From an uncultured Eubacteriales bacterium (GTDB lineage: Bacteria > Bacillota > Clostridia > Oscillospirales > Acutalibacteraceae), in assembly GCA_910580045.1 (NCBI GenBank), contig CAJTXF010000023.1, positions 1 to 32,206 of the forward strand: a stretch of DNA of 32,206 nucleotides, given 5' to 3'. The position numbers and the translations under genes were made by a program. This document shows positions 14,091 to 21,865 of the stretch, piece after piece; positions within the stretch are counted from its first letter, which is position 1, and each line of letters starts with the position of its first letter. Below the pieces are notes generated by a model that saw only the letters and a list, made by a program, of their open reading frames with translations, ran no database searches and was not told where the DNA came from.

Positions 14091-14597
14091 ATGGGAATTT
14101 TGAAACCGAGCGTCCTGCGCAGGCGGGTCACGGACATCAGCCCCGCTCTGCTGCGGAAGCTGGGTGTGCGGGCCGTGCTGCTGGACGTGGACAATACCAT
14201 CGCTCCCTATAGCGTGCACGAGCCCATACCCGGCGCCCGGGACTGGGTCCGGCAGCTGATGGACGAGGGCTTCCAGGTGGTGGTGGTGTCCAATAACTAC
14301 AAAAAACGGGTCAGCGCCTTTGCGGCCAAGCTGGGCCTGGATTTTATCAGTTTTGCCTTAAAGCCCCTGCCCTCAGGCTATTTGCGGGCCCGGCGGATGC
14401 TGGGCGTGCGCTGCCGGGACTGCGTCATTGTGGGGGACCAGATTTTCACTGACGTGGTGGGCGCAAACCTGTGCGGGATGCGTTCTGTCCTGCTGTCGCC
14501 CATAGAGCCGGAAGAAGGCCTGAGCTTCCGTGTCCGGCGGCGGCTGGAAAAGGGGCTGCGTGCCAAATTTGAAGAGAGAGAGGATGTTTTGAAATGA
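14091..14597 (+). CDS. yqeG: YqeG-family HAD IIIA phosphatase
   Basis: The 168-residue product starts MGILKPSVLRRRVTDISP and has the YqeG-type HAD motifs: VLLDVDNTIAPY (nucleophile Asp), VVVVSNNYKKRV (motif II), FALKPLPSGY (motif III Lys) and VGDQIFTDVVGAN (motif IV). It is a cytoplasmic phosphatase without a cap domain; the substrate is unknown. Family members in Bacillus lie near ribosome-biogenesis genes. It overlaps the start of the M24 peptidase gene by 4 bases (ATGA). Confidence 0.93.
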   Translation: MGILKPSVLRRRVTDISPALLRKLGVRAVLLDVDNTIAPYSVHEPIPGARDWVRQLMDEGFQVVVVSNNYKKRVSAFAAKLGLDFISFALKPLPSGYLRARRMLGVRCRDCVIVGDQIFTDVVGANLCGMRSVLLSPIEPEEGLSFRVRRRLEKGLRAKFEEREDVLK

Positions 14598-15673
14598 AGA
14601 ACCCTGTGGAAAGGATTTCGGAAAAGCTGATTGGAGGCGACTCTCAGAAAGCCATCATGGTCTATTCTGAGCGGAACCGCCGGTATTTTACCGGGTTCCC
14701 GTCTGACGCGGGCGCCCTGCTGATTACAGCGGAGGAGGCCTATCTGCTCCAGGACTTCCGCTATGAGGAGGCAGCCAGCTACTCTGCCAAAAACTGCACG
14801 GTCACAGGCTTTACGGATTTTAAGGAGAAGCTCTGCGAGCTGCTGGAAAAGCACGGCGTAAAGCAGGTCTATATGGAAATCAACAAGCTCTCCGTGGCAG
14901 ATGCCCGGACCTTTGAGAAGCTGTTCCAGGAGCACGGCATAGAGGCTGTGCTGGACGATACCCTGGACAAGGCCATCAAGGACCAGCGGATGATTAAGTC
15001 TCCTGAGGAGGTCCAGAAGATTGAGGACGCCCAGGCCATTACAGACGCGGCCTTCCAGCACATCCTGCCCTTTATCAAGGAGGGCGTCACTGAGCGGGAG
15101 CTGGCCTTGGAAATCGAATTCTTTATGCGCAATAACGGGGCTGAGGCCGTGGCCTTTGACGTGATTGTGGCTGCGGGCAAAAGCGGCTCCCAGTGCCACG
15201 CGGTGCCCAGCGCCAACAAGGTGCAGAAGGGCGACTTCATCACCATGGACACCGGCGCGATGCTGGACGGCTACCACTCTGACATGACCCGTACCGTGGC
15301 CTTTGGCAAGGTCAGCGACGAACAGCGCAAGGTGTATGACACAGTGCTTCAGGCCCAGCTGGCGGTCATTGACGCGGTGAAGCCCGGTATGCTCTGCTGC
15401 GATGTGGACAAGATTGCCCGGGATATTATTGAGAAGGACTACCCCGGCACCTTTGGCCATGGCCTGGGCCATGGGGTGGGCTTTGAGATTCACGAGTGGC
15501 CCGCTTTCTCCCACCGGGACAAGACCCCCTGCGCAGAGGGAATGGTCATCACCGACGAGCCCGGCATCTATCTGCCTGCCCGGTTCGGTGTGCGCATTGA
15601 GGATATGCTGCTGGTGACAGCAGACGGCTGCCGCAGCCTGACCAAGTCCCCCAAAGAGCTGATAGAGCTGTAA
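14594..15673 (+). CDS. M24 aminopeptidase P (Xaa-Pro peptidase)
   Basis: The 359-residue product has a creatinase-like N-terminal domain (about 1-130) and an M24 catalytic domain. The metal ligands are visible: two Asp in MDTGAMLDGYHSDMTRT, His in GHGLGHGVGFEIHEWP, Glu in TDEPGIY, and Glu in VRIEDMLLV. It cuts N-terminal Xaa-Pro bonds of peptides in the cytoplasm. The start overlaps yqeG. It is followed by a separately promoted efp gene, a common arrangement in Clostridia (papA/efp). There is no signal peptide. Confidence 0.95.
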   Translation: MKNPVERISEKLIGGDSQKAIMVYSERNRRYFTGFPSDAGALLITAEEAYLLQDFRYEEAASYSAKNCTVTGFTDFKEKLCELLEKHGVKQVYMEINKLSVADARTFEKLFQEHGIEAVLDDTLDKAIKDQRMIKSPEEVQKIEDAQAITDAAFQHILPFIKEGVTERELALEIEFFMRNNGAEAVAFDVIVAAGKSGSQCHAVPSANKVQKGDFITMDTGAMLDGYHSDMTRTVAFGKVSDEQRKVYDTVLQAQLAVIDAVKPGMLCCDVDKIARDIIEKDYPGTFGHGLGHGVGFEIHEWPAFSHRDKTPCAEGMVITDEPGIYLPARFGVRIEDMLLVTADGCRSLTKSPKELIEL

Positions 15674-15759
15674 CGGGCCCGGCGCGGGCAATTTAGACAA
15701 CAAACCGCTGCCCAGGGCTGGACAGTTCCCGATAATATGGAAAAATCCGGCGTTTTGTC

Positions 15760-15788
15760 TTGAATTTGGCGGCGAGATATATTAGAAT
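15760..15788 (+). promoter_or_regulatory. efp promoter
   Basis: TTGAAT (15760-15765) and TAGAAT (15783-15788) are 17 bases apart. The leader is about 38 bases. The preceding 86-base gap after the peptidase shows no clear terminator. Confidence 0.75.
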
Positions 15789-15832
15789 AGGGACAGAGCA
15801 AGCAGGTTAGAATATTTTGGGAGGTTTTTCTT

Positions 15833-16390
15833 ATGGTAACCGCAGGCGATTTCAGAAACGGCGTAACATTTGAGATGGACGGCAACGTCTACTCCATCAT
15901 TGAGTTCCAGCACGTGAAGCCCGGCAAGGGCGCGGCCTTTGTGCGTACCAAGATTCGCAACGTCATCTCCGGGGCTGTCACAGAGCGTACCTTTAACCCC
16001 AACGACAAGTACCCCACTGCTTTTATTGACAGGAAGGACATGCAGTACCTCTACAGCGATGGGGATTTGTACTACTTTATGGACAGCGAGACCTATGAGC
16101 AGATACCCATCAATGCCAATGTTTTGGGTGATAACTTCAAGTTCGTGAAGGAGAACATGGAGTGCAAGGTGCTCTCCTACAAGGGCAGTGTGTTCGGCGT
16201 GGAGCCTCCCAACTTTGTGGAGCTGGAAATCACCAAGACCGAGCCCGGCATTAAGGGCGACACTGCCACCAACACCCTGAAGCCTGCCACTGTGGAGACC
16301 GGGGCCGAGGTTCGGGTGCCCCTGTTCATCAACGAGGGTGAGAGGATTCGCGTAGACACCCGTACCGGGGAGTATATGGAGCGGGCGTAA
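15833..16390 (+). CDS. efp: Elongation factor P
   Basis: The 185-residue product has the three EF-P domains: an N-terminal KOW-like domain, then two OB domains. EF-P rescues ribosomes stalled at consecutive prolines. The tip loop carries the modifiable lysine: K32 in PGKGAAFVR. The end has PLFINEGERIRVDTRTGEYMERA, typical of the family. No modification enzyme genes are seen nearby. The GGGAGG ribosome site and the conserved start MVTAGDFRNG agree. Confidence 0.97.
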   Translation: MVTAGDFRNGVTFEMDGNVYSIIEFQHVKPGKGAAFVRTKIRNVISGAVTERTFNPNDKYPTAFIDRKDMQYLYSDGDLYYFMDSETYEQIPINANVLGDNFKFVKENMECKVLSYKGSVFGVEPPNFVELEITKTEPGIKGDTATNTLKPATVETGAEVRVPLFINEGERIRVDTRTGEYMERA

Positions 16391-16427
16391 GCCGCTCCGT
16401 GAATAAAGAAAGGCGAGGTATTTCAGA

Positions 16428-16931
16428 ATGACCAATAGTGAGCATGCGTCCTATATCAAGGGCCTGATGGATGGGATGGAGCTGGACCCCAAGGCCAAAG
16501 AGACCAAGCTGTTCAGCGCGATTATAGAGCTGCTGGACAGTATGAGCGTTGATTTGGAAGAGCTGCAGGACGGCTTTGAGGAGCTGTCTGAGCAGGTGGA
16601 CGAGGTGGACCAGGATTTGGGCTCTTTGGAAGAGGACTACTACGGCCTGGCAGAAGACGAGGACGAGGAAGAGTGCGGCTGCGGCCACCATCATCACGGC
16701 CATGGCCACGGCAGCTGCGGCTGCGGGTGCCACCACCATGACCAGGAGGCTGTGTTCGAGGCCATCTGCCCCAACTGCGGCGAGACCATTGAGCTGACTG
16801 AGGAAGTGCTGGAGGCGGAGAAGATGCTTTGCCCCAGCTGTGGTGAGACCCTGGAGTTCGACTTTGACGAGGACGAGCTGGAGGAGCTGGAAGAGCTGGA
16901 GCCCAGCGAGGAGCCTGGCGAAGAAGAGTAA
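16428..16931 (+). CDS. CD1247-like protein with His/Cys-rich segment and zinc ribbon
   Basis: The 167-residue product has three parts. A helical N-terminal part (about 1-70, MTNSEHASYIKGLMDGMEL) matches CD1247-type proteins of Clostridia. A metal-binding segment at 83-104 contains eleven His/Cys residues in clusters such as CGCGHHHHGHGHG. A zinc ribbon follows (C114-x2-C117, C135-x2-C138), with a very acidic tail of Glu/Asp. It has no membrane segment. It is 38 bases after efp, so co-transcription is likely. Zn or Ni storage or delivery is an inference from composition; the function of the family is not known. Confidence 0.85.
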   Translation: MTNSEHASYIKGLMDGMELDPKAKETKLFSAIIELLDSMSVDLEELQDGFEELSEQVDEVDQDLGSLEEDYYGLAEDEDEEECGCGHHHHGHGHGSCGCGCHHHDQEAVFEAICPNCGETIELTEEVLEAEKMLCPSCGETLEFDFDEDELEELEELEPSEEPGEEE

Positions 16932-16946
16932 AGCAAAAAGAAAAGC

Positions 16947-16980
16947 GGCTGGCCTGAGGGATTGGGCTGGCCGTTTTTTG
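16947..16980 (+). terminator. Terminator after CD1247-like gene
   Basis: CGGCTGGCC pairs with GGCTGGCCG over nine positions (two G-T pairs), followed by six T. Bases 16981-17068, up to the next promoter, show nothing I can name. Confidence 0.85.
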
Positions 16981-17068
16981 CGTGGGCTCCCCAGCGGCCT
17001 GGGGATAAGCCAGCTGACCGGGCCTTTGAGGTTCTGGATTTGCCGGCCTTTTTGTGCTCCCGCTCCCC

Positions 17069-17097
17069 TTGACATCCCTGCCAAAATGTGCTAGAAT
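17069..17097 (+). promoter_or_regulatory. Promoter of the oadB leader
   Basis: TTGACA (17069-17074), 17 bases, TAGAAT (17092-17097). This strong promoter places the transcript start near 17104, at the first base pairs of the leader fold. The gene starts about 290 bases later. Confidence 0.85.
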
Positions 17098-17103
17098 ATC
17101 CCC

Positions 17104-17247
17104 GTTATAGGGGAGTAGTCAGCTGAGTGCCTCATACTCAGCAGCTAATTCAACAATCATGGGCAGTATCCCTGCCCTGGGTTAGCTTGAAATGACCAGA
17201 CCTGTGCGCGCGGCTCACTATGAGCTTTTGCGGCACAGGTCTGTTTT
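17104..17247 (+). promoter_or_regulatory. Structured leader with terminator, yybP-ykoY-like riboswitch candidate
   Basis: Elements in order: ATAGG (17107-17111) pairs with CCTGT (17201-17205). GGGGAGTAG (17110-17118) and ACCAGACC (17195-17202) resemble the conserved strands of the Mn2+-sensing yybP-ykoY motif. A hairpin follows (GCTGAGT 17122-17128, ACTCAGC 17136-17142). Then AGCTAA (17143-17148) pairs with TTAGCT (17182-17187), enclosing the GGGCAG/CTGCCC stem (17161-17177). The 3' strand overlaps a strong terminator: CAGACCTGTGC and GCACAGGTCTG, then six T. Closing the first stem should therefore block termination, giving an ON switch. The class is not certain: one variable base in the 3' strand, a weak match in the third loop and a Na+-pump target leave a Na+-sensing or unknown class open. 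The rest of the leader, to 17390, holds a smaller dyad (17288-17313). Confidence 0.6.
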
Positions 17248-17390
17248 TTATATATCGCCTGTTTTCGGGCAATATAGTAAACGTACTTGAAAATTGGGCA
17301 GTACTGATTTTCAGGCAGAGCGGTGTGGGCACACCTGTGCCGCTGCGTGAACTATAAAGCACAAAGAATACAAAAGAGAGGAAGAAGTAA

Positions 17391-18518
17391 ATGGAATTTC
17401 TGTGGGAGGGCTTGCTGTCCATTACCTGGCAGCAGGTCGTAATGTACCTGGTGGGGGCTGTGCTTATCTGGCTCGCCATCAAGAAGGACTATGAGCCGGC
17501 CCTGCTGCTGCCCATGGGCTTTGGGGCCATTCTGGTGAACCTGCCGCTCTCCGGTGTGCTGAACCAGACCATGCAGGGCGTGGGGGAGACCCAGGGTATC
17601 ATCCAGTGGCTGTTTGAGACGGGGATTGAGGCTTCCGAGGCTTTCCCCCTGCTGCTGTTTATCGGTATTGGGGCCATGATTGACTTCGGCCCCCTGCTCA
17701 GCAACCCGAAAATGTTCCTGTTCGGGGCCGCGGCCCAGTTCGGCATTTTCCTGACCATTGTGCTGGCAGCTGTGCTGGGCTTTGACATCAAGGACGCGGC
17801 CAGCATCGGCATTATCGGCGCGGCGGACGGCCCCACCTCCATTCTGGTCAGCCAGGTGCTCAAGTCCAGCTATATTGGGGCCATTGCTGTGGCGGCCTAC
17901 TCCTATATGGCCCTGGTGCCTATTATCCAGCCCATGGCCATTAAGCTGGTCACCACCAAAAAGGAGCGGGCCATCCGCATGGAGTACCGCCCCGCCGGGG
18001 TCAGCAAGACCACCCGCATTCTGTTCCCCATTATTGTCACCTTTGTGGCCGGGCTGGTGGCCCCTGCCTCAGTGAGCCTGGTGGGCTTTTTGATGTTCGG
18101 CAACCTGATTCGGGAGTGCGGGGTGCTGAACCGGCTCTCTGAGACCGCCCAGAACGATTTGGCCAACCTGGTCACCCTGCTGCTGGGCATTACCATCTCC
18201 TTCTCCATGCAGGCGGAGCGGTTCGTCACTGTGGAGACCCTGATGATTATGGGCCTGGGCTTGTTTGCGTTTATTTTCGACACCATTGGCGGCGTGCTGT
18301 TCGCCAAGCTGCTGAACCTGTTCAGCAAGAGCAAAATCAACCCCATGATTGGGGCTGCGGGTATCTCGGCCTTCCCCATGTCTGCCCGGGTGGTGGAGAA
18401 AATGGGTATTGCGGAGGACAACCAGAACCATCTGCTCATGCACGCGGTGGGGGCCAATGTGTCCGGCCAGATTGCCTCCGCGGTGGCAGGGGGCATTGTG
18501 CTGGGATTCTTTATGTGA
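17391..18518 (+). CDS. Na+-translocating decarboxylase beta subunit (OadB family)
   Basis: The 375-residue integral membrane protein has about nine to eleven hydrophobic segments and the conserved family motif IGIIGAADGPTSILVSQ, in which the Asp is part of the Na+ path. Family members export Na+ using energy from decarboxylation of oxaloacetate, methylmalonyl-CoA, glutaconyl-CoA or malonate. No decarboxylase alpha subunit, biotin carrier or gamma subunit is in the window, so the substrate is not determined; the alpha subunit may be encoded elsewhere. The 67-residue protein 16 bases downstream is the only partner visible. A structured leader RNA lies upstream. The ribosome site GAGAGGAAG is close to ATG. 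Confidence 0.93.
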   Translation: MEFLWEGLLSITWQQVVMYLVGAVLIWLAIKKDYEPALLLPMGFGAILVNLPLSGVLNQTMQGVGETQGIIQWLFETGIEASEAFPLLLFIGIGAMIDFGPLLSNPKMFLFGAAAQFGIFLTIVLAAVLGFDIKDAASIGIIGAADGPTSILVSQVLKSSYIGAIAVAAYSYMALVPIIQPMAIKLVTTKKERAIRMEYRPAGVSKTTRILFPIIVTFVAGLVAPASVSLVGFLMFGNLIRECGVLNRLSETAQNDLANLVTLLLGITISFSMQAERFVTVETLMIMGLGLFAFIFDTIGGVLFAKLLNLFSKSKINPMIGAAGISAFPMSARVVEKMGIAEDNQNHLLMHAVGANVSGQIASAVAGGIVLGFFM

Positions 18519-18534
18519 GTGAGGAGGAAGGAAT

Positions 18535-18738
18535 ATGCTGCATCAATTATTGAACAGCTCCATTGGGGTTATCGGCGGCGCGGACGGGCCCACCGCGGTG
18601 TTTGTCACTGGGCCGAACATGGACAATGTAAACCAGGCCCTGGACATTATGGGCAAGGGGATGCTGGGCATTTTTGTGGTGATTGGGCTGATTGCCATTA
18701 TCGTCACAGTGCTGAGCCGCCTGGGAAATAACCGCTGA
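18535..18738 (+). CDS. 67-residue partner with ADGPT motif and one membrane segment
   Basis: The N-terminal third reads SSIGVIGGADGPTAVFV, very like the OadB motif IGIIGAADGPTSILV encoded just upstream. The second half, MGKGMLGIFVVIGLIAIIV, is one membrane helix followed by a basic end, like the start of OadG (gamma) subunits. It has a GAGGAGGAAGG ribosome site and the same operon orientation, and it is followed by a terminator, so it is a real gene. It may be a minimal gamma-like or epsilon-like subunit that also adds a second copy of the ion-site motif. Its role is unknown; annotation as a plain OadG homologue would miss the motif. Confidence 0.8.
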   Translation: MLHQLLNSSIGVIGGADGPTAVFVTGPNMDNVNQALDIMGKGMLGIFVVIGLIAIIVTVLSRLGNNR

Positions 18739-18746
18739 GCGGTTTC

Positions 18747-18783
18747 AATGCCCGGAGGGGAGACAGCCCCTCCGGGCATTTTT
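18747..18783 (+). terminator. Terminator of the oadB unit
   Basis: AATGCCCGGAGGGG and CCCCTCCGGGCATT form a 14-bp stem around AGACAG, followed by a T-run. Perfect intrinsic terminator. Confidence 0.93.
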
Positions 18784-18821
18784 GCGCTTTCCCCATGAGA
18801 CAGCAAATCTTGACGTTTCTC

Positions 18822-18850
18822 TTGTATTATCTTCCAATTCATGGTATAAT
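18822..18850 (+). promoter_or_regulatory. Promoter of the sodium symporter gene
   Basis: TTGTAT (18822-18827) and TATAAT (18845-18850) are 17 bases apart, about 45 bases ahead of the gene. Confidence 0.7.
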
Positions 18851-18894
18851 TATTGCTGTTCCATGTTAGCAGATAAAATTGAGGAGCGGTTTTC

Positions 18895-20400
18895 ATGACA
18901 AAAGCGTTGACTATTTGGATTGTCATTGGCGTGTACGCGGTGTTCATGCTGGCCATCGGCATCCTGTATTCCCGCAAAGGCAGCGATATGGCGGGCTTCA
19001 CTGTAGGCGGGCGCAGTGCCGGGGCCTGGATTTCTGCCCTGTCCTATGGCACCGCCTATTTCTCCGCTGTGATGTTCATTGGCTATTCCGGGGGCTCGGG
19101 GTGGAGCTATGGCCTGTGGAGCGTGCTGGTGGGCATTGGCAACGCGGTGTTCGGCTCTCTGCTGGCCTGGCTGGTGCTGGCCAACCGGACCCGGGCCGTG
19201 ACGAGAAAGTTTGACATTAAGTCCATGCCCCAGCTGTTCCAGGCCCGCTTTGGCAGCCCGGCTATGGGGCTGTTCGCCTGCGTGGTGATTTTCGTGTTCC
19301 TGATTCCCTACTCCGCCTCTGTGTACAAGGGCCTGACCAGCGTGTGCTCGGTTATTCTGGGCATCAACGAGCAGGTCTGCATGGTGATTATCGCCATTGC
19401 CTCGGCCCTGCTTCTGGTGCTGGGGGGCTATATCGCCACATTGAAGGCGGACTTTGTCCAGGGCTTTGTGATGATGATTGGGGTCTCGGCCCTAATCGTG
19501 CTGGTAGTGCTGTCCCCCCAGGTGGGCGGGCTGAGCAATGGCCTGGGCAGCATGATGGCGTATATGAAGAGCCATGAGATGGCTCCCCTCTCGGGAAAGT
19601 CCACCCTGGCGCTGGTGTCCACCATTCTGATGACCAGCTTCGGCACCTGGGGCCTGCCCCAGATGGTGCATAAATATTACGGCATCCGGGACGGGAAAGA
19701 GGTGAAGCGGGGCACGGTCATCTCCACTGTGTTCGCCTTGCTGGTGGCAGGGGGCGGGTACTTTATCGGCTCCTTTTCCCACCTGTTCTTCGGGGAGGCC
19801 ATGCCAGAGGGGGGCAAGGACTTTTTGGTGCCCATTATGCTGAATACAGCTGGGCTGCCCAACCTGCTGATTGGGGTGATTCTGGTGCTGCTGATTTCCG
19901 CGTCTGTGTCCACCCTTTCCAGCATCACCCTGACAGCCTGCTCCACAGTGTCCATGGATTTGGTGAAGCCCCTGGCAGAGAGGGCAGGGAAGAAGAAACT
20001 GGCTGACCAGGATTTGACTGCCCTGACCCGGCTGCTCTGCCTGGTGTTTGTGGTGCTCAGCTATTTTATCGCCAACTACCCCACGCCCATTTTGGAGATG
20101 ATGTCCTACTCCTGGGGAATCATTTCCGGCTCGTTTTTGGCCCCTTATCTGCTGTGCCTGTACTGGAAGGGAATTAACCGCACGGGTGCCTGGGCGGGAA
20201 TGCTGGGAGGCTTTTTGACGGCTTTCCTGCCTGCGGCATTGTCAGGGTTTACCACGCCGGACGGGCCGCTGTATGCCTGTTTGGCCATGGTGGTGAGCTT
20301 TGTGCTGTGCTTTGCGGGGAGCAAGCTGGGCACAGCGATGAAGCTGCCGGGCTGGGAGCCCCGGGCGGATTTTATGGCAGAGGTGAAGCGCAAGGGGTGA
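18895..20400 (+). CDS. Sodium:solute symporter (SSS family)
   Basis: The 501-residue protein has about 13 membrane segments and family landmarks: the N-terminal VGGRSAGAWISALSYGTAYFS, the GTWGLPQMVHKYYGIRDGKE segment and the Na+-site-type LISASVSTLSSITLTACST run. SSS members carry proline, pantothenate, sugars, nucleosides or acids with Na+; the substrate cannot be told from sequence alone. It lies directly after a Na+-pump subunit but has its own promoter and terminator boundary, so regulation is separate. Its start has GAGGAGCGG upstream. The N-terminus is itself a membrane helix, not a cleaved signal. Confidence 0.93.
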   Translation: MTKALTIWIVIGVYAVFMLAIGILYSRKGSDMAGFTVGGRSAGAWISALSYGTAYFSAVMFIGYSGGSGWSYGLWSVLVGIGNAVFGSLLAWLVLANRTRAVTRKFDIKSMPQLFQARFGSPAMGLFACVVIFVFLIPYSASVYKGLTSVCSVILGINEQVCMVIIAIASALLLVLGGYIATLKADFVQGFVMMIGVSALIVLVVLSPQVGGLSNGLGSMMAYMKSHEMAPLSGKSTLALVSTILMTSFGTWGLPQMVHKYYGIRDGKEVKRGTVISTVFALLVAGGGYFIGSFSHLFFGEAMPEGGKDFLVPIMLNTAGLPNLLIGVILVLLISASVSTLSSITLTACSTVSMDLVKPLAERAGKKKLADQDLTALTRLLCLVFVVLSYFIANYPTPILEMMSYSWGIISGSFLAPYLLCLYWKGINRTGAWAGMLGGFLTAFLPAALSGFTTPDGPLYACLAMVVSFVLCFAGSKLGTAMKLPGWEPRADFMAEVKRKG

Positions 20401-20402
20401 TT

Positions 20403-20486
20403 GGAGCGCATTGAAAGTTTTTGAAGGGTCTAAGACTTCACCGAAGGTGAAGTCTTAGACCCTTCAAAAACTTTTCGGTGCGCTCC
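20403..20486. repeat. 84-bp inverted repeat with family B repeat
   Basis: The left arm (20403-20442) and right arm (20446-20486) are complementary, with GAA as loop; the inner 29 bases of each arm match almost perfectly. The right arm end (20459-20486) is a family B repeat, and the left arm holds it in reverse. It starts 2 bases after the symporter stop. It could end or stabilise the symporter mRNA, but no T-run follows. Confidence 0.8.
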
Positions 20487-20510
20487 ACTTTACCTTGCTT
20501 CCCTGATGGA

Positions 20511-20537
20511 CCCCTCAAAAACTTTTCGATGCGCTCC
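20511..20537 (+). repeat. Dispersed repeat family B, further copy
   Basis: CCCCTCAAAAACTTTTCGATGCGCTCC repeats 20460-20486 with two substitutions, and the flanking CTTTACCTTGCT is also repeated. A similar copy is at 79-106. Confidence 0.7.
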
Positions 20538-20610
20538 TCTTTACCTTGCTGTCCGCCATACATCCTTTTTTCGTTTCCCCGTCCATTTTTCAGCTTTTTC
20601 CTTTCTCCCC

Positions 20611-20639
20611 TTGACTTTTCCTCCCTAAAAGCATAAAAT
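20611..20639 (+). promoter_or_regulatory. GH27 gene promoter
   Basis: TTGACT (20611-20616) and TAAAAT (20634-20639) are 17 bases apart, 43 bases upstream of the gene. Confidence 0.7.
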
Positions 20640-20681
20640 TGCCCCAAGACCTATATTCTTCCCGAAAGCGAGGATTTCTCC

Positions 20682-21836
20682 ATGCAAAACAAATACCTGG
20701 GCATCACACCCCCCATGGGCTGGAATTCCTGGAACACCTTTACCCATGCCATCAACGAGGAACTTATCAAGGAGACCGCTGACGCGATGGTCGCCTCCGG
20801 CCTCAAGGACGCCGGATACGAGTATGTGGTCATTGACGACTGCTGGAGCCTCCGCCAGCGGGGCCAGAACGGCGAGCTGGTGGCTGACCCTGAAAAGTTC
20901 CCCCACGGCATGAAGGCCGTGGCTGACTACGTCCACAGCAAGGGCCTGAAATTCGGCATGTACTCCTGCGACGGCACCCATACCTGCGCTGGGTATCCCG
21001 GCAGCTTTGAGCATGAGTTCCAGGACGCGGCCACTTTTGCCAGCTGGGGCGTGGACTACTTAAAGTATGACAACTGCTATAAACCTGCCCATATGGACGG
21101 GGAGATGCTCTATAAGCGCATGAGCCTGGCCCTGCGCAACTGTGGCCGGGATATTCTGTTCTCTGCCTGCAACTGGGGCCATGATGATGTGTGGAGCTGG
21201 ATTCAGGGCAGCGGGGCCCAGCTGTTCCGCTCTACCGGCGACATTGTGGACAGCTGGGAGTCCATCAAGAACCTGGCCCTGTCCCAGATGAACAAGACCG
21301 CCTATTCCGGCCCCTTCTGCCACAATGATATTGACATGCTGGTGGTGGGGATGTACGGGGGCAGCAATGATGAGTACATTGGCGGCAAGCTGGGCGGCTG
21401 CACGGATGTGGAGTACCGCACCCACTTCTCCCTGTGGGCCATTATGAACTCCCCCCTGATGATTGGCTGTGACATCCGCAAGATGAACCAGGTGACAAAA
21501 GAGACCCTCACCAACCCGGACGTGATTGCCATCAACCAGGATATTGAGTGCCGGGGCCCCTATGTGGTGCCCGGCCACGACCCCGCCGCCATCTTCTCTC
21601 TGGTCAAGCCCATGAGCGATGGCTCCCTGGCCATTGGCATGTTTAACCTGGGGGACAAGAAGGCCCAGGTCAACCTGCCCTTCTGGGATATGGGTATCCC
21701 CGCCGCCGCTGGTGTGGGCCTGGAAATCACCGACTGCTGGAGCCATGAGAACGAGGGCCGCTTTACCGAGCGCTACGCCGCCAGCATTGAGCCCCACGAC
21801 TGCAAGCTGCTGCGGGCCAAGGTCTCCCTGGGCTGA
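20682..21836 (+). CDS. Glycoside hydrolase family 27 (alpha-galactosidase)
   Basis: The 384-residue product shows the GH27 barrel landmarks: PPMGWNSWN (10-18), YVVIDDCW (48-55), KFPHGMKAVADYVHSKGLKF, the nucleophile D130 in YLKYDNCY, and NDIDML (215-220), where other members have NDPDML, holding the acid/base Asp. IAINQD and a beta-sandwich C-terminal domain follow. It releases terminal alpha-galactose from plant oligosaccharides such as raffinose or galactomannan. There is no signal peptide, so it is probably cytoplasmic and acts on imported sugars. No sugar transporter or regulator is nearby. Some GH27 relatives act on N-acetylgalactosamine, so the substrate is not certain. Confidence 0.93.
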   Translation: MQNKYLGITPPMGWNSWNTFTHAINEELIKETADAMVASGLKDAGYEYVVIDDCWSLRQRGQNGELVADPEKFPHGMKAVADYVHSKGLKFGMYSCDGTHTCAGYPGSFEHEFQDAATFASWGVDYLKYDNCYKPAHMDGEMLYKRMSLALRNCGRDILFSACNWGHDDVWSWIQGSGAQLFRSTGDIVDSWESIKNLALSQMNKTAYSGPFCHNDIDMLVVGMYGGSNDEYIGGKLGGCTDVEYRTHFSLWAIMNSPLMIGCDIRKMNQVTKETLTNPDVIAINQDIECRGPYVVPGHDPAAIFSLVKPMSDGSLAIGMFNLGDKKAQVNLPFWDMGIPAAAGVGLEITDCWSHENEGRFTERYAASIEPHDCKLLRAKVSLG

Positions 21837-21865
21837 CGGCCAACTTGACCATAGCCAACCTGAAC

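Noticed and set aside
14378..15703. 441-residue minus-strand frame opposite the M24 peptidase
   Set aside because: Antisense shadow; the plus strand has all metal ligands in order.
17104..17247. T-box leader
   Set aside because: No T-box sequence and the following gene is not an aminoacyl-tRNA or amino-acid gene; yybP-ykoY-like strands fit better.
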